From the NCBI GenBank assembly GCA_030065095.1, contig JASJDP010000003.1, positions 1-64,000 on the forward strand: 64,000 nt of DNA. The letters are read 5' to 3'. Below the pieces are notes generated by a model. It was not told the origin of the DNA. It ran no database searches and worked only from the letters and a program-made list of their open reading frames with translations. The translations under genes were made by a program, and so were the position numbers. This DNA is from Rhodobacter sp. (GTDB lineage: Bacteria > Pseudomonadota > Alphaproteobacteria > Rhodobacterales > Rhodobacteraceae). Shown here one piece after another: positions 7,710-15,439 of this stretch (its first letter is position 1; every line of letters starts with the position of its first letter).

Positions 7710-8405
7710 ATGAAGCTCTTTGTCGGCCTCGGCAATCCCGGCGCCAAATATGCCGGCCACCGGCATAACATCGGCTTCATGGCCGTGGACCGGATTGCCG
7801 CCGACCACGGCTTTGGCCCCTGGCGGTCGAAATTTCAGGGATCGGTGTCCGAGGGGCGGCTCGGGTCCGAGAAGATCCTGCTCCTGAAGCCCGAAACCTT
7901 CATGAACCTGTCGGGCAATTCCGTCGCTGCGGCGATGCGGTTCTACAAGCTGGAGCCATCGGATGTGACCGTGTTTCACGACGAGCTTGACCTTGCCCCC
8001 GGCAAATGCCGGGTCAAGACCGGCGGCGGCCATGCCGGCCACAACGGCCTGCGCTCGCTGCACGCCCGGATCGGCGCCGACTACACGCGGGTCCGCCTCG
8101 GCATCGGCCATCCCGGGCACAAGGACCGGGTAGCGGCCTATGTGCTGCACGACTTCGCCAAGGCCGATCGGGACTGGCTCGACGACCTGCTGCGCGGTCT
8201 GTCCGACGGCGCGCCCGAGCTTGCCGCCGGCGACAGCGGCCGATTCATGAACGCTGTCGCGATGCGCACCGCGCCGCCACGTTCTTCGAAGGCGCCGGAA
8301 CCGGCAGGAAAAGGGCCACGAAAGACGCAGACGCAAGCAGTCGCTGAACCCCAAGCGCCAGACACCCGCGGTCCGCTGCAAAAACTGATCGACAAGTTCC
8401 GGTGA
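7710..8405 (+). CDS. pth: Peptidyl-tRNA hydrolase
   Basis: A 231-residue enzyme that releases tRNA from stalled peptidyl-tRNA. The first residues MKLFVGLGNPG, the catalytic His19 in GHRHNIGF, FHDELDLAPG and GGGHAGHNGLRS are diagnostic. The start is the ATG at 7710 after GCAAGGA; the upstream in-frame extension is not conserved in type. The C-terminal 40 residues (Pro/Lys/Gln-rich) extend beyond the E. coli enzyme, as is common in Rhodobacterales. Its stop overlaps the GTG start of the next gene. Confidence 0.96.
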   Translation: MKLFVGLGNPGAKYAGHRHNIGFMAVDRIAADHGFGPWRSKFQGSVSEGRLGSEKILLLKPETFMNLSGNSVAAAMRFYKLEPSDVTVFHDELDLAPGKCRVKTGGGHAGHNGLRSLHARIGADYTRVRLGIGHPGHKDRVAAYVLHDFAKADRDWLDDLLRGLSDGAPELAAGDSGRFMNAVAMRTAPPRSSKAPEPAGKGPRKTQTQAVAEPQAPDTRGPLQKLIDKFR

Positions 8406-9466
8406 GCCTGCGCGACGCCTTTCGCGCCCAGGCCGACGCTTGCTCGGCACTCGGCTCGCCCTTCACCGCGCGGCTGTTGCGGCTCTGCGCCGACCGGCTG
8501 CAGCCCGGCACGCGGCTGACCGACCGCCTTTTCGACTGGCCGGGCGACATCGGCGCTGGCAGCGCCTCGGTGCCGCTGCGTCTGATGGGGGCGCTGCACG
8601 GGCTGGTGCTGGACAACGCCGCGCCCGGCCTTGCCCGGCTCTACCCGCCCCAGCCGAGCACGACCGACGACGCGCTCTGGACCGCCGTCGAAGATGCCCT
8701 TAACACCCATGCCGCGCGGCTTGATGCTTGGCTCGACCGCCCGCCCCAGACCAACGAAACCGGGCGAAGCGCGGTGCTGATCGCCGCCGGGCACTGGCTG
8801 ACCGCCGAATACGGTCTGCCGCTGAAGCTCTCCGAACTTGGCGCCAGTGCTGGATTGAATCTGATGTGGGACCGCTTTGCCCTGGCCCTGCCCGGCCTGC
8901 GCCTTGGTCGCGCCGATCAGGCCCTGACCCTTTCGCCGGACTGGCGCGGCGACGCGCCTTTTGACTGCGCCCCAAGGGTGGTAGATCGCCGCGGCGTCGA
9001 CCTGACGCCGCTCGACCCCCAAGATCCCGGGGACTGTTTGCGCCTTCTGGCCTATCTCTGGCCGGACCAGCCCGACCGTCTCGCCCGCACCCGCGCCGCC
9101 ATCGCCGTGGCCGAGGCGACCGTCGAGCGCGACGACGCGGCCGGCTGGCTGGAAACCCGCCTCGCCCAGCCCGCGCCCGGCACACTTCACTTGATCTACC
9201 ACACCATCGCCTGGCAGTATTTCCCGCCCGAGACTGCTGCCCGCGCCCGAGGCTTGATCGAGGCCGCCGGCGCTCGCGCCACCGGCGACGCCCCGCTTGC
9301 CTGGCTTGGCATGGAGGCGGACGGTCAGATCCCCGGCGCCGGCCTGTCCCTTCGGCTCTGGCCCGGCGACCGGCACATCGCCCTGGGCCGTGCCGATTTT
9401 CACGGCCGCTGGGTCGACTGGCGCACACCGGACCCTACATCGTGGTCAAGGGAGGAGACGGCATGA
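8402..9466 (+). CDS. DUF2332 family protein
   Basis: A 354-residue cytosolic protein beginning at GTG 8402, which overlaps the pth stop (GTGA). It matches the DUF2332 pattern: an N-terminal FRAQADACSALGSPF, then the central LSELGASAGLNLMWDRF and a C-terminal block with YHTIAWQYF. The GASAGLN segment is reminiscent of methyltransferase-like folds, but no activity is known for the family as far as I can say. Lies in a coupled unit pth-DUF2332-DUF2237. Confidence 0.85.
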   Translation: MSLRDAFRAQADACSALGSPFTARLLRLCADRLQPGTRLTDRLFDWPGDIGAGSASVPLRLMGALHGLVLDNAAPGLARLYPPQPSTTDDALWTAVEDALNTHAARLDAWLDRPPQTNETGRSAVLIAAGHWLTAEYGLPLKLSELGASAGLNLMWDRFALALPGLRLGRADQALTLSPDWRGDAPFDCAPRVVDRRGVDLTPLDPQDPGDCLRLLAYLWPDQPDRLARTRAAIAVAEATVERDDAAGWLETRLAQPAPGTLHLIYHTIAWQYFPPETAARARGLIEAAGARATGDAPLAWLGMEADGQIPGAGLSLRLWPGDRHIALGRADFHGRWVDWRTPDPTSWSREETA

Positions 9467-9846
9467 CACTGAAGATGGACCCTTCGCTGAACGTGCTCGG
9501 CGACCGGCTGGAACCCTGCTCGGCCGATCCGATGACCGGTTTCTTCCGGAACGGTGCCTGCGACACCTGCGATCAGGATCAGGGCAGTCACACCGTCTGT
9601 GCCGTGATGACCGCCGAATTCCTCGCCTATTCGAAATATGTCGGCAACGACCTGTCGACGCCGATGCCCGCCTATGGCTTTCCCGGCCTGAAACCCGGCG
9701 ACCGCTGGTGCCTTTGCGCCAGCCGCTTCCTGCAGGCCCATGACGAGGGCTGCGCGCCCAAGGTGAACCTGGCGGCGACGCATCTGCGCGCCTTGCAGAT
9801 CGTGCCCCTCGACGTGCTGGAACAATACGCCTTCGATCAGGCCTGA
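9463..9846 (+). CDS. DUF2237 family protein
   Basis: A 127-residue protein starting at ATG 9463, four bases before the end of the previous gene (ATGA overlap), with GGAGGAG 6 bases upstream. LNVLGDRLEPCS, the GFFRNGACDT segment, TAEFLAYSKYVGNDLSTP and GLKPGDRWCLCASR are hallmarks of DUF2237. It holds several conserved cysteines, which could bind metal. Function unknown. Its 3' end overlaps the convergent LuxR-type gene by 10 bp. Confidence 0.87.
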   Translation: MTLKMDPSLNVLGDRLEPCSADPMTGFFRNGACDTCDQDQGSHTVCAVMTAEFLAYSKYVGNDLSTPMPAYGFPGLKPGDRWCLCASRFLQAHDEGCAPKVNLAATHLRALQIVPLDVLEQYAFDQA

Positions 9847-10349
9847 GGGGTTTCCCCGACACCCGGCACCAGGGCTTGGCCCATCAGATCGTCGATGAAC
9901 AGGCTCAGCAGCTGCGGCCGCCCGCTGACGCCCGCCTTGCGGTAGATCGCGTTCGTCTGCGCCTTCACCGTGCCTTCCGAGGTCTCGCGCAGCCGGGCGA
10001 TGTCCTGCAGGCTCATCCCCTTCAGCGCAAACAGCGCCACATCGCGTTCCGCCGGCGTCAGCGCCCAGTCGTCGAAGCGCTCGTCCAGAAGCTCCATGAA
10101 GGCGCCCGAGGCCACCCGCAGCTGGGCCTCGGCCCGGTCCGACCGGCGATGCGCCCGCAGAAGCATCTGCGCGCCCATTCCGGTCCCCAGCAACAGGCCC
10201 AGCGCCGCCCCGATTTCCATCAATTCGCGCGTCTGCCAGCTGATCGGCGAGGCCCGCAACCCAAGAAAACCGCTGAACAGATCCCAGACGAAGACCAGCG
10301 TGCAGACCGCCTGCACCACCAGAACGCCGATCAGCACCGACAACCGCAT
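9837..10349 (-). CDS. Membrane-anchored LuxR-family HTH regulator
   Basis: A 170-residue protein with two hydrophobic helices (about 3-30 and 46-66) followed by a C-terminal GerE/LuxR helix-turn-helix (about 96-155: LTPAERDVALFALKGMS, then GTVKAQTNAIYRKAGV). No receiver or autoinducer domain is present, so it is a membrane-tethered DNA-binding protein. It is the third gene of a leftward set with two secreted acidic-tail proteins, 21 bp after the nearer one. A sensing or envelope-stress role for the set is inference from this arrangement. Confidence 0.82.
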   Translation of the reverse strand: MRLSVLIGVLVVQAVCTLVFVWDLFSGFLGLRASPISWQTRELMEIGAALGLLLGTGMGAQMLLRAHRRSDRAEAQLRVASGAFMELLDERFDDWALTPAERDVALFALKGMSLQDIARLRETSEGTVKAQTNAIYRKAGVSGRPQLLSLFIDDLMGQALVPGVGETPQA

Positions 10350-10370
10350 CAGCCGAGCCTCACCGCGCGG

Positions 10371-10811
10371 TCAGTCATCGTCGTCCTCGTCTGACTCATC
10401 GGATTCGTCGCTCTCGCCGCCGTCCTCGCTGTCTTTGCTGTCTTCGCTGTCGTCCTCGTCCCCGTCGTCGTCTTCCTGGTCTTTTCCGTTCTTGCGGTCT
10501 TCGCCGTGGTCGTCGTCGTCCTCGCCGTCGTCCCCCAGCTCAACCTCAAAACCCAGCGGCAACCGGATCGTGCCGTCCTCGTGCCGCGAATAGTCGCGCA
10601 GAACCTCGCCGGTCCGCCGGTTGATCACGATCTCGCGCTCGATCTCGCCCCTTTCGGCCACAATGCGCATGCGGCCGAGCCAGGTGCGTTTGATCGTAAT
10701 CCGTTCGTAGCCATCGAGCTTCAGCTGCTCGACCCAGGCACCCGTCACGTCTGCCGCCAAGGCCGGCAAGCCAGACAGGCAAAGGGCGGCAACCAGAACC
10801 AGGCGTCGCAT
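10371..10811 (-). CDS. Secreted PepSY-like protein with long Asp/Glu/Ser tail
   Basis: A 146-residue protein with a signal peptide (MRRLVLVAALCLSGLPALA), a small PepSY-like beta domain (about 20-95; GYERITIKRTWLGRMRI, then EIVINRRTGEVLRDY) and a tail from about 93 made mostly of Asp, Glu, Ser and Gly. The folded part is paralogous in layout to the neighbour at 10883-11323. The tail is encoded by a GTC/GTCGTC-type low-complexity tract (minus strand). Such tails suggest divalent-cation binding in the periplasm, by inference. The LuxR-type gene follows after 21 bp. Confidence 0.8.
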   Translation of the reverse strand: MRRLVLVAALCLSGLPALAADVTGAWVEQLKLDGYERITIKRTWLGRMRIVAERGEIEREIVINRRTGEVLRDYSRHEDGTIRLPLGFEVELGDDGEDDDDHGEDRKNGKDQEDDDGDEDDSEDSKDSEDGGESDESDESDEDDDD

Positions 10812-10882
10812 GGTTTTGTCTCCGTCACATCGGACGCCCCCGGTGTAGCCGACCGGGGGCGCGGTCTCAACACGGCAAGGGA

Positions 10883-11323
10883 TCAGTCGTCGTCGTCCTC
10901 ACCATCCTCGCCGTCGTCGGATTCCCCGTCGTCCCCGTCATCGTCGCCCCCGTCATCGTCGTCATCCTCATCGTCGTCGTCGTCATCCTCGTCGTCATCG
11001 TCCTCGTCGTCATCCTCCTCGTCGTCGTCATCCTCGTCGTCCTCGTGGTCGTCATTCTCTTCATCGTCCTCGTCATCTTCGTCGTCCTCAAGCGGTCCGG
11101 TTTCATCCGACAGGATCGCGTTCGACGCCGTGTCGAACACGATCTCGCGCTCGGTGTTGTCCCGGACACCTTCGATCTTGACGAGGTTTCCATCCTGCGA
11201 AATCTCGATCCGGCTGTAGCCGTAGGACTGGAACTGCGCGACGATGCTTTCGATCGGCTCGGCGATCGCGGTGCTGCCCAGCAGCAAGGTCGTGGCGGTG
11301 GCGGTCAGCGTGGTCTTCATCAT
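10883..11323 (-). CDS. Secreted PepSY-like protein with poly-Asp tail
   Basis: A 146-residue protein with a signal peptide (MMKTTLTATATTLLLGSTAIA), a PepSY-like segment (YGYSRIEISQDGNLVKIEG, then EREIVFDTASNAILSDETG) and, from about residue 79, a tail of some 65 residues that is almost only Asp and Glu. CAGGAGA precedes the ATG. It is the first gene of the leftward set with its paralogue and the LuxR-type regulator. The repetitive coding DNA could vary in length by slippage in multiples of three. Its role is unknown; metal binding or charge buffering is a guess. Confidence 0.8.
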   Translation of the reverse strand: MMKTTLTATATTLLLGSTAIAEPIESIVAQFQSYGYSRIEISQDGNLVKIEGVRDNTEREIVFDTASNAILSDETGPLEDDEDDEDDEENDDHEDDEDDDDEEDDDEDDDDEDDDDDDEDDDDDGGDDDGDDGESDDGEDGEDDDD

Positions 11324-11450
11324 TGGTCTGGTCTCCTGCTCCGGCCACGCCCATTGCGCGGCCCGGTAGGCAGGAGTTGCCCCCGTCCGCCGCGCCGGAC
11401 CATCGGGCGGCGGTTTATTCGCGGCCGGCCAAACCCTGGTTCAATGCCGG

Positions 11451-11464
11451 TAAACCTAGGTTTA
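11451..11464. promoter_or_regulatory. Perfect 14-bp palindrome TAAACCTAGGTTTA
   Basis: A fully symmetrical, AT-richer 14-mer in an otherwise GC-rich gap, about 130 bp upstream of the acidic-tail gene at 11323 and directly after the trpB stop. It has the form of a dimeric repressor or activator site and may control the acidic-tail/LuxR set. The neighbouring AAACCCTGGTT at about 11431 is a degenerate relative. Confidence 0.35.
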
Positions 11465-11470
11465 GGGGCC

Positions 11471-12721
11471 TCAGCCCGAGGTCGTGCGGCCCTCGGTCTC
11501 GCTCATGTCGAAGCCCAGATGCCGCGCGACTGTGAAGATATCCTTGTCCCCGCGCCCGCACATGTTCATGCAGATGATATGATCGGCCGGCAGGTCCGGC
11601 GCGATCTTCATCACATGGGCCAGGGCATGGCTGGGCTCCAGCGCCGGGATGATCCCCTCGAGTTCGCAGCATAGCTGGAACGCCTCCAGCGCCTCGACAT
11701 CGGTGATCGCCACGTATTCGGCGCGCCCGATCTCGTGCAGCCAGGAATGTTCCGGTCCGATGCCGGGATAGTCGAGCCCTGCGCTGATCGAGAACCCTTC
11801 CAGGATCTGACCGTCATCGTCCTGCAACAGATAGGTCCGGTTGCCGTGCAGCACCCCCGGACGCCCGCCGGTCAGCGAGGCGCAATGCTCCATCTTCGCG
11901 TTGACGCCCTTTCCTCCGGCCTCGACCCCGATGATGTGCACGTCCTTGTCGTCGAGAAAGGGAAAGAACAGCCCCATCGCATTCGATCCGCCGCCGATGG
12001 CGGCGATGACCGTGTCGGGCAACCGTCCCTCGGCCTCCCGCATCTGCTGCTTCGCTTCCTTGCCGATGATCGCCTGGAAATCCCGCACCATCGCCGGATA
12101 GGGATGCGGCCCGGCCACCGTGCCGATGCAATAGAACGTGTCGCGCACATTCGTCACCCAATCGCGCAGCGCGTCGTTCATCGCGTCCTTCAGCGTGCCG
12201 CGGCCCGATGTCACCGGGATCACCTCGGCGCCCAACAGCTTCATCCGGAACACGTTCGGCGCCTGCCGCTCGACATCGTGCGCGCCCATGTAGACCACGC
12301 ATTTCAGCCCGAACTTGGCGCAGACGGTGGCGGTGGCGACGCCGTGCTGGCCCGCGCCGGTCTCTGCAATGATCCGTGTCTTGCCCATGCGGCGGGCCAG
12401 GATGATCTGGCCCAGCACGTTGTTGATCTTGTGCGCACCGGTGTGGTTCAGCTCGTCGCGCTTCATATACACCTTCGCGCCGCCCAGATGTTCGGTCAGG
12501 CGCTCGGCCAAGTAGAGCGGGCTGGGACGCCCGACATAATGGGTCCAGAGATGGTGCATCTCGTCCCAAAAGCTCTGATCGGTCTTTGCGTGTTCGTACT
12601 GGGCCTCGAGGTCGAGGATCAGCGGCATCAGCGTTTCCGAGACAAAGCGCCCTCCGAACTTGCCGAAACGGCCGTTCTCGTCGGGCCCCGCCGCGTATGT
12701 GTTTGGTGTCATCTCGTTCAT
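11471..12721 (-). CDS. trpB: Tryptophan synthase beta subunit
   Basis: A 416-residue PLP enzyme that condenses indole and serine to tryptophan, working with TrpA (not in this window). [12 protein letters not shown] at the start, the PLP lysine Lys98 in [20 protein letters not shown] and GGGSNAMG are diagnostic. The full frame from ATG 12721 is kept; the internal ATG (residue 4) is also possible. In relatives trpF sits directly upstream, but here a secreted-protein gene on the other strand and a GNAT gene lie between them. Confidence 0.97.
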   Translation of the reverse strand: MNEMTPNTYAAGPDENGRFGKFGGRFVSETLMPLILDLEAQYEHAKTDQSFWDEMHHLWTHYVGRPSPLYLAERLTEHLGGAKVYMKRDELNHTGAHKINNVLGQIILARRMGKTRIIAETGAGQHGVATATVCAKFGLKCVVYMGAHDVERQAPNVFRMKLLGAEVIPVTSGRGTLKDAMNDALRDWVTNVRDTFYCIGTVAGPHPYPAMVRDFQAIIGKEAKQQMREAEGRLPDTVIAAIGGGSNAMGLFFPFLDDKDVHIIGVEAGGKGVNAKMEHCASLTGGRPGVLHGNRTYLLQDDDGQILEGFSISAGLDYPGIGPEHSWLHEIGRAEYVAITDVEALEAFQLCCELEGIIPALEPSHALAHVMKIAPDLPADHIICMNMCGRGDKDIFTVARHLGFDMSETEGRTTSG

Positions 12722-12907
12722 TCATCGCCCTCCCGGTGCCGCGACCTCTTAACTTTTTCGGTGACATAGGTCGAGTTCGGAATGCCGACAGCGCGGAGCG
12801 TCGCGCCCGAGCCGGCCGCCTGTTTGATCGCCGTCAAGGACAGTCACCCCGTTTCAGCCTAGGGTCACGAAAAGCCCCGGAAAAGGGGAATGGCGAGAGG
12901 AGGCTTC

Positions 12908-13402
12908 ATGATAACGAAATCGCTGATGGCGGGGGTGATGCTATGTATCTCGGCACAGTCGGCTTTGGCGACCAACGAGCCGGAGCCGGCGATGCTTCCG
13001 ATCGATGCCGAGAACATCGAATTCGCTGGTACCTGGAATTACTCCACGTCGAACCATCAGGTCAGTGGGCGTTGCCCAAACGGCACGCCGATGGCTGGAA
13101 CGTTGGACCTGACCTATGGCGGCGGCGAGGTCGGGCTGATGGTCAGTTCCGGTGCGACCTGCAACCCGGGTTCGATGTGCATGTTCAGCGGCAGCATCAT
13201 GGACGGCCAGCTTGTCGTTTCAAATGTCGATACGGTCGATGACGAGGGCGGCATAGCTACGAACGCGATGCGGATTTTCTTCACCTCGCCCGAAGAGGGA
13301 GCCGGCGAAGTGTCCTCGAGCTACTCACATCCCGACGGGTTCGAATGCCAATGGTCGCACAGAATCACCCTTTGGCGGTCTGATCCCGACGCCAGGGACT
13401 GA
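12908..13402 (+). CDS. Secreted protein of unknown function (164 aa)
   Basis: Start ATG 12908 is set by GAGGAGG with 5 bases of spacing. It has a signal peptide (MITKSLMAGVMLCISAQSALA), then a mature part with four cysteines (GRCPNG, TCNPGSMCMFSG, ECQWSH) that could form two disulfides in the periplasm. A beta-rich pattern (TWNYSTSNHQVSG, TLDLTYGGGEVGLMV) suggests a small barrel or sandwich. I do not recognise a family. It ends 4 bp before the convergent GNAT gene and interrupts the trpF-trpB order. Confidence 0.75.
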   Translation: MITKSLMAGVMLCISAQSALATNEPEPAMLPIDAENIEFAGTWNYSTSNHQVSGRCPNGTPMAGTLDLTYGGGEVGLMVSSGATCNPGSMCMFSGSIMDGQLVVSNVDTVDDEGGIATNAMRIFFTSPEEGAGEVSSSYSHPDGFECQWSHRITLWRSDPDARD

Positions 13403-13406
13403 TCGC

Positions 13407-13856
13407 TTATTTCAGCACCCGTTTGAAACCAACGTGGCTGGGCAGAAAGCCCTGCTGTTCATAGAAACGCCGCGCGTCATGGCGGACGGCATTCATGGTC
13501 AGTTGCATCAACGCGCAGCCTGCCGCCCGCGCCCTTGCCTCGGCATCGGCGATCAGGGCCGCGCCGATCCGTTCTCCGCGTAGGGTCTCCGCGACACGCA
13601 CGCTTTCGATGTTCGCCCGGCGGCTGGCGCGCAGGGAAAGCCCGCTGATGAAGGTGATTTGGTAAGTGGCGACTATCTGACCGTCCTTCTCGCCCACGAT
13701 CAGAAGATTGTTGCCCTCGGCCCGCATCGCCTCGAAGGCAGAGTGATATGTCTGCACCTCTTCGTCTTCGCGCCCGGCGCCAAGCACATCGTCCTTCAAC
13801 AGCGCCACGACCGTCGGCACATCCTCGCGCCGTGCCTCACGGAAGGCGACACTCAC
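13407..13856 (-). CDS. GNAT family N-acetyltransferase
   Basis: A 149-residue acetyl-CoA-dependent acetyltransferase. The start is GTG 13856, overlapping the trpF stop (GTGA), so it is translationally coupled to trpF. The acetyl-CoA loop is RGERIGAALIADAEARARAAG (the Q/RxxGxG/A type), followed by the C-terminal HDARRFYEQQGF motif. Substrate unknown. It shares the trpF transcript, but a role in tryptophan synthesis is not implied. Confidence 0.88.
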   Translation of the reverse strand: MSVAFREARREDVPTVVALLKDDVLGAGREDEEVQTYHSAFEAMRAEGNNLLIVGEKDGQIVATYQITFISGLSLRASRRANIESVRVAETLRGERIGAALIADAEARARAAGCALMQLTMNAVRHDARRFYEQQGFLPSHVGFKRVLK

Positions 13857-14494
13857 ACCACGGCCTTCAGGAAAGCGCGGATCAGATCGGGGTCTTTGAC
13901 ACCCGGCGCACTTTCCACACCCGAGGCCACGTCCACCTGCCGCGCCCCTGTCAGCCGCACCGCCTCGGCCACGTTTTCCGGCGTCAGTCCACCCGCCAGC
14001 ATCCATGGGCAATTCCAGCGCCGCCCGGCGATCAGTCGCCAGTCAAAGGCAACGCCGTTGCCGCCAGGCAATTCCGACCCCGGCGCCGGTTTCGCGTCGA
14101 CCAAAAGCTGATCGGCCACCCGGCCAAATGCGTCGAGCGCCGGCAGATCGGCGTCGGTACCGACGCCAACCGCCTTCATCACCGGCAGGCCGGCCCGAGC
14201 CTTGACCTCGGCCACGCGTTCGGGGGGTTCCCGACCGTGAAGCTGGATCATGTCCAACGGCACCGCAGCCAGCAGGGCATCCAGACCGGCATCGTCCGGG
14301 TCCACGACCAGTCCCACCTTCGCCACGCCCGCCGGGACCCCGGCCGTCAAATCCGCAGCCTCCGACAGTGTTAAAGAGCGCGGAGACTTTGAAAAAAAGT
14401 TGAAACCCAGATAGCTTGCACCCGACTGAACGGCGACCGCAACACAAGCCGCCGTCCGTATCCCGCAGATCTTTACCCGGATGTCAGACGCCAT
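13853..14494 (-). CDS. trpF: Phosphoribosylanthranilate isomerase
   Basis: A 213-residue TIM-barrel enzyme that catalyses the Amadori rearrangement of phosphoribosylanthranilate in tryptophan synthesis. The general base Cys10 lies in VKICGI, LGFNFF follows, and the general acid Asp and phosphate-binding end appear in QVDVASGVES. LAGGLTPENVAEA is the phosphate loop. It lies 9 bp downstream of lapA, continuing the ihfB-lapA-trpF order usual for this order of bacteria. Confidence 0.96.
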   Translation of the reverse strand: MASDIRVKICGIRTAACVAVAVQSGASYLGFNFFSKSPRSLTLSEAADLTAGVPAGVAKVGLVVDPDDAGLDALLAAVPLDMIQLHGREPPERVAEVKARAGLPVMKAVGVGTDADLPALDAFGRVADQLLVDAKPAPGSELPGGNGVAFDWRLIAGRRWNCPWMLAGGLTPENVAEAVRLTGARQVDVASGVESAPGVKDPDLIRAFLKAVV

Positions 14495-14503
14495 GCACGG
14501 CGT

Positions 14504-14857
14504 CTATCGCGCCTTGTCCAAAAGCGCCAGAACCTCGTCGCCGGTTTCGGCAGAGGCGGTCTTCATCTTTTCGACCTCGCGCACCAGCCGCTCCTTCTCA
14601 CGCCGCTGGGTCGCGGCCTCGGCCCGGTGCTTGTGCTCGCGCAGCCATTCCCAGACGAAGCCCAAAAGCAGCCCCGCCACGACACCCAGAAAGATCACGA
14701 TGAACAAGGGCAGCGTGATGCTCAGATCCGGTATGCCGATCAGGCCGGAGACCTCGGTGGGCATCAGGGTCAGCGTGACCGGCCCGCGGTTGGCAAGCGC
14801 GACGGTGACCAGACAGACCGCGATGGCAGCCAGAATCGCATAACGGATATAACGCAT
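14504..14857 (-). CDS. LapA-domain inner membrane protein
   Basis: A 117-residue protein with two transmembrane helices (about 5-23 and 48-68) and a charged C-terminal coiled-coil tail, matching the LapA (DUF1049) family linked to lipopolysaccharide assembly in E. coli. NRGPVTLTLMP after the first helix is the typical loop. It sits between ihfB (12 bp upstream) and trpF. Confidence 0.85.
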   Translation of the reverse strand: MRYIRYAILAAIAVCLVTVALANRGPVTLTLMPTEVSGLIGIPDLSITLPLFIVIFLGVVAGLLLGFVWEWLREHKHRAEAATQRREKERLVREVEKMKTASAETGDEVLALLDKAR

Positions 14858-14869
14858 GGAAACCTTGCC

Positions 14870-15151
14870 TTAGTCGCCGTTCAAACGGTCGCGCAACAGC
14901 TTGCCGGTCTTGAAGAATGGCACATGCTTCTCTTCGACGTCGACGGATTCGCCGGTACGCGGGTTCCGGCCCACCCTGGCATCGCGCTGCTTGACCGAAA
15001 ACGCGCCAAATCCGCGCAATTCCACCCGGTCGCCGCGCGCCATCGCCTCGATGATCTCTTCGAAGATCGTGTTTACGATCCGCTCGACATCGCGTTGAAA
15101 CAAATGCGGATTCTCGTCGGCGATCATCTGGATCAGTTCCGAGCGGATCAT
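14870..15151 (-). CDS. ihfB: Integration host factor subunit beta
   Basis: A 93-residue DNA-bending protein of the HU/IHF family that pairs with Ihf[18 protein letters not shown] is the family start; [15 protein letters not shown] and [11 protein letters not shown] (the DNA-inserting arm with its proline) are clear. The ATG at 15151 is preferred over the longer frame. It is downstream of rpsA and its terminator, in the conserved rpsA-ihfB-lapA order. Confidence 0.95.
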   Translation of the reverse strand: MIRSELIQMIADENPHLFQRDVERIVNTIFEEIIEAMARGDRVELRGFGAFSVKQRDARVGRNPRTGESVDVEEKHVPFFKTGKLLRDRLNGD

Positions 15152-15383
15152 GGTCGGCTTCCCCCTGTTCGGTCGCAATTCGGCCGGTTGGCAGCGGCGC
15201 TGCGGCTGGCCGACTATAGGCGGTTTTCAAATGTGGCGGAACACAAACGCGGGCGCCAGACCGAAATTATCGCGCTAAACTGCTGATTCTGAGGGGGAAT
15301 GCGGCGCTGCAGCATGCCTGGGGCCGCCATTTTTCAGAAATCCTATCATCCGCGGGCGGACAGGTACCGCGCTGATTCGCTTC

Positions 15384-15416
15384 AAAAAAGAAACGGCCCC
15401 CGCGCCGGGGGCCGTT
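15384..15416 (-). terminator. Rho-independent terminator of rpsA
   Basis: On the minus strand AACGGCCCCCGG and CCGGGGGCCGTT pair around a short GC loop and run into TTCTTTTTTG. It lies 24 bases after the rpsA stop, so ihfB needs its own promoter in the remaining gap of about 230 bp. Confidence 0.9.
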
Positions 15417-15439
15417 AAATTGTTTCGGTGGCGGCGCGG

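Noticed and set aside
10900-11090. GTCGTC-rich tract as a possible microsatellite or CRISPR-like repeat
   Set aside because: It is in frame within a signal-peptide protein and encodes Asp/Glu. There is no repeat-spacer pattern.
10506-11219. Poly-serine open frame
   Set aside because: It is the complement of the poly-Asp/Glu coding tracts; the minus-strand proteins have signal peptides and ribosome binding sites.
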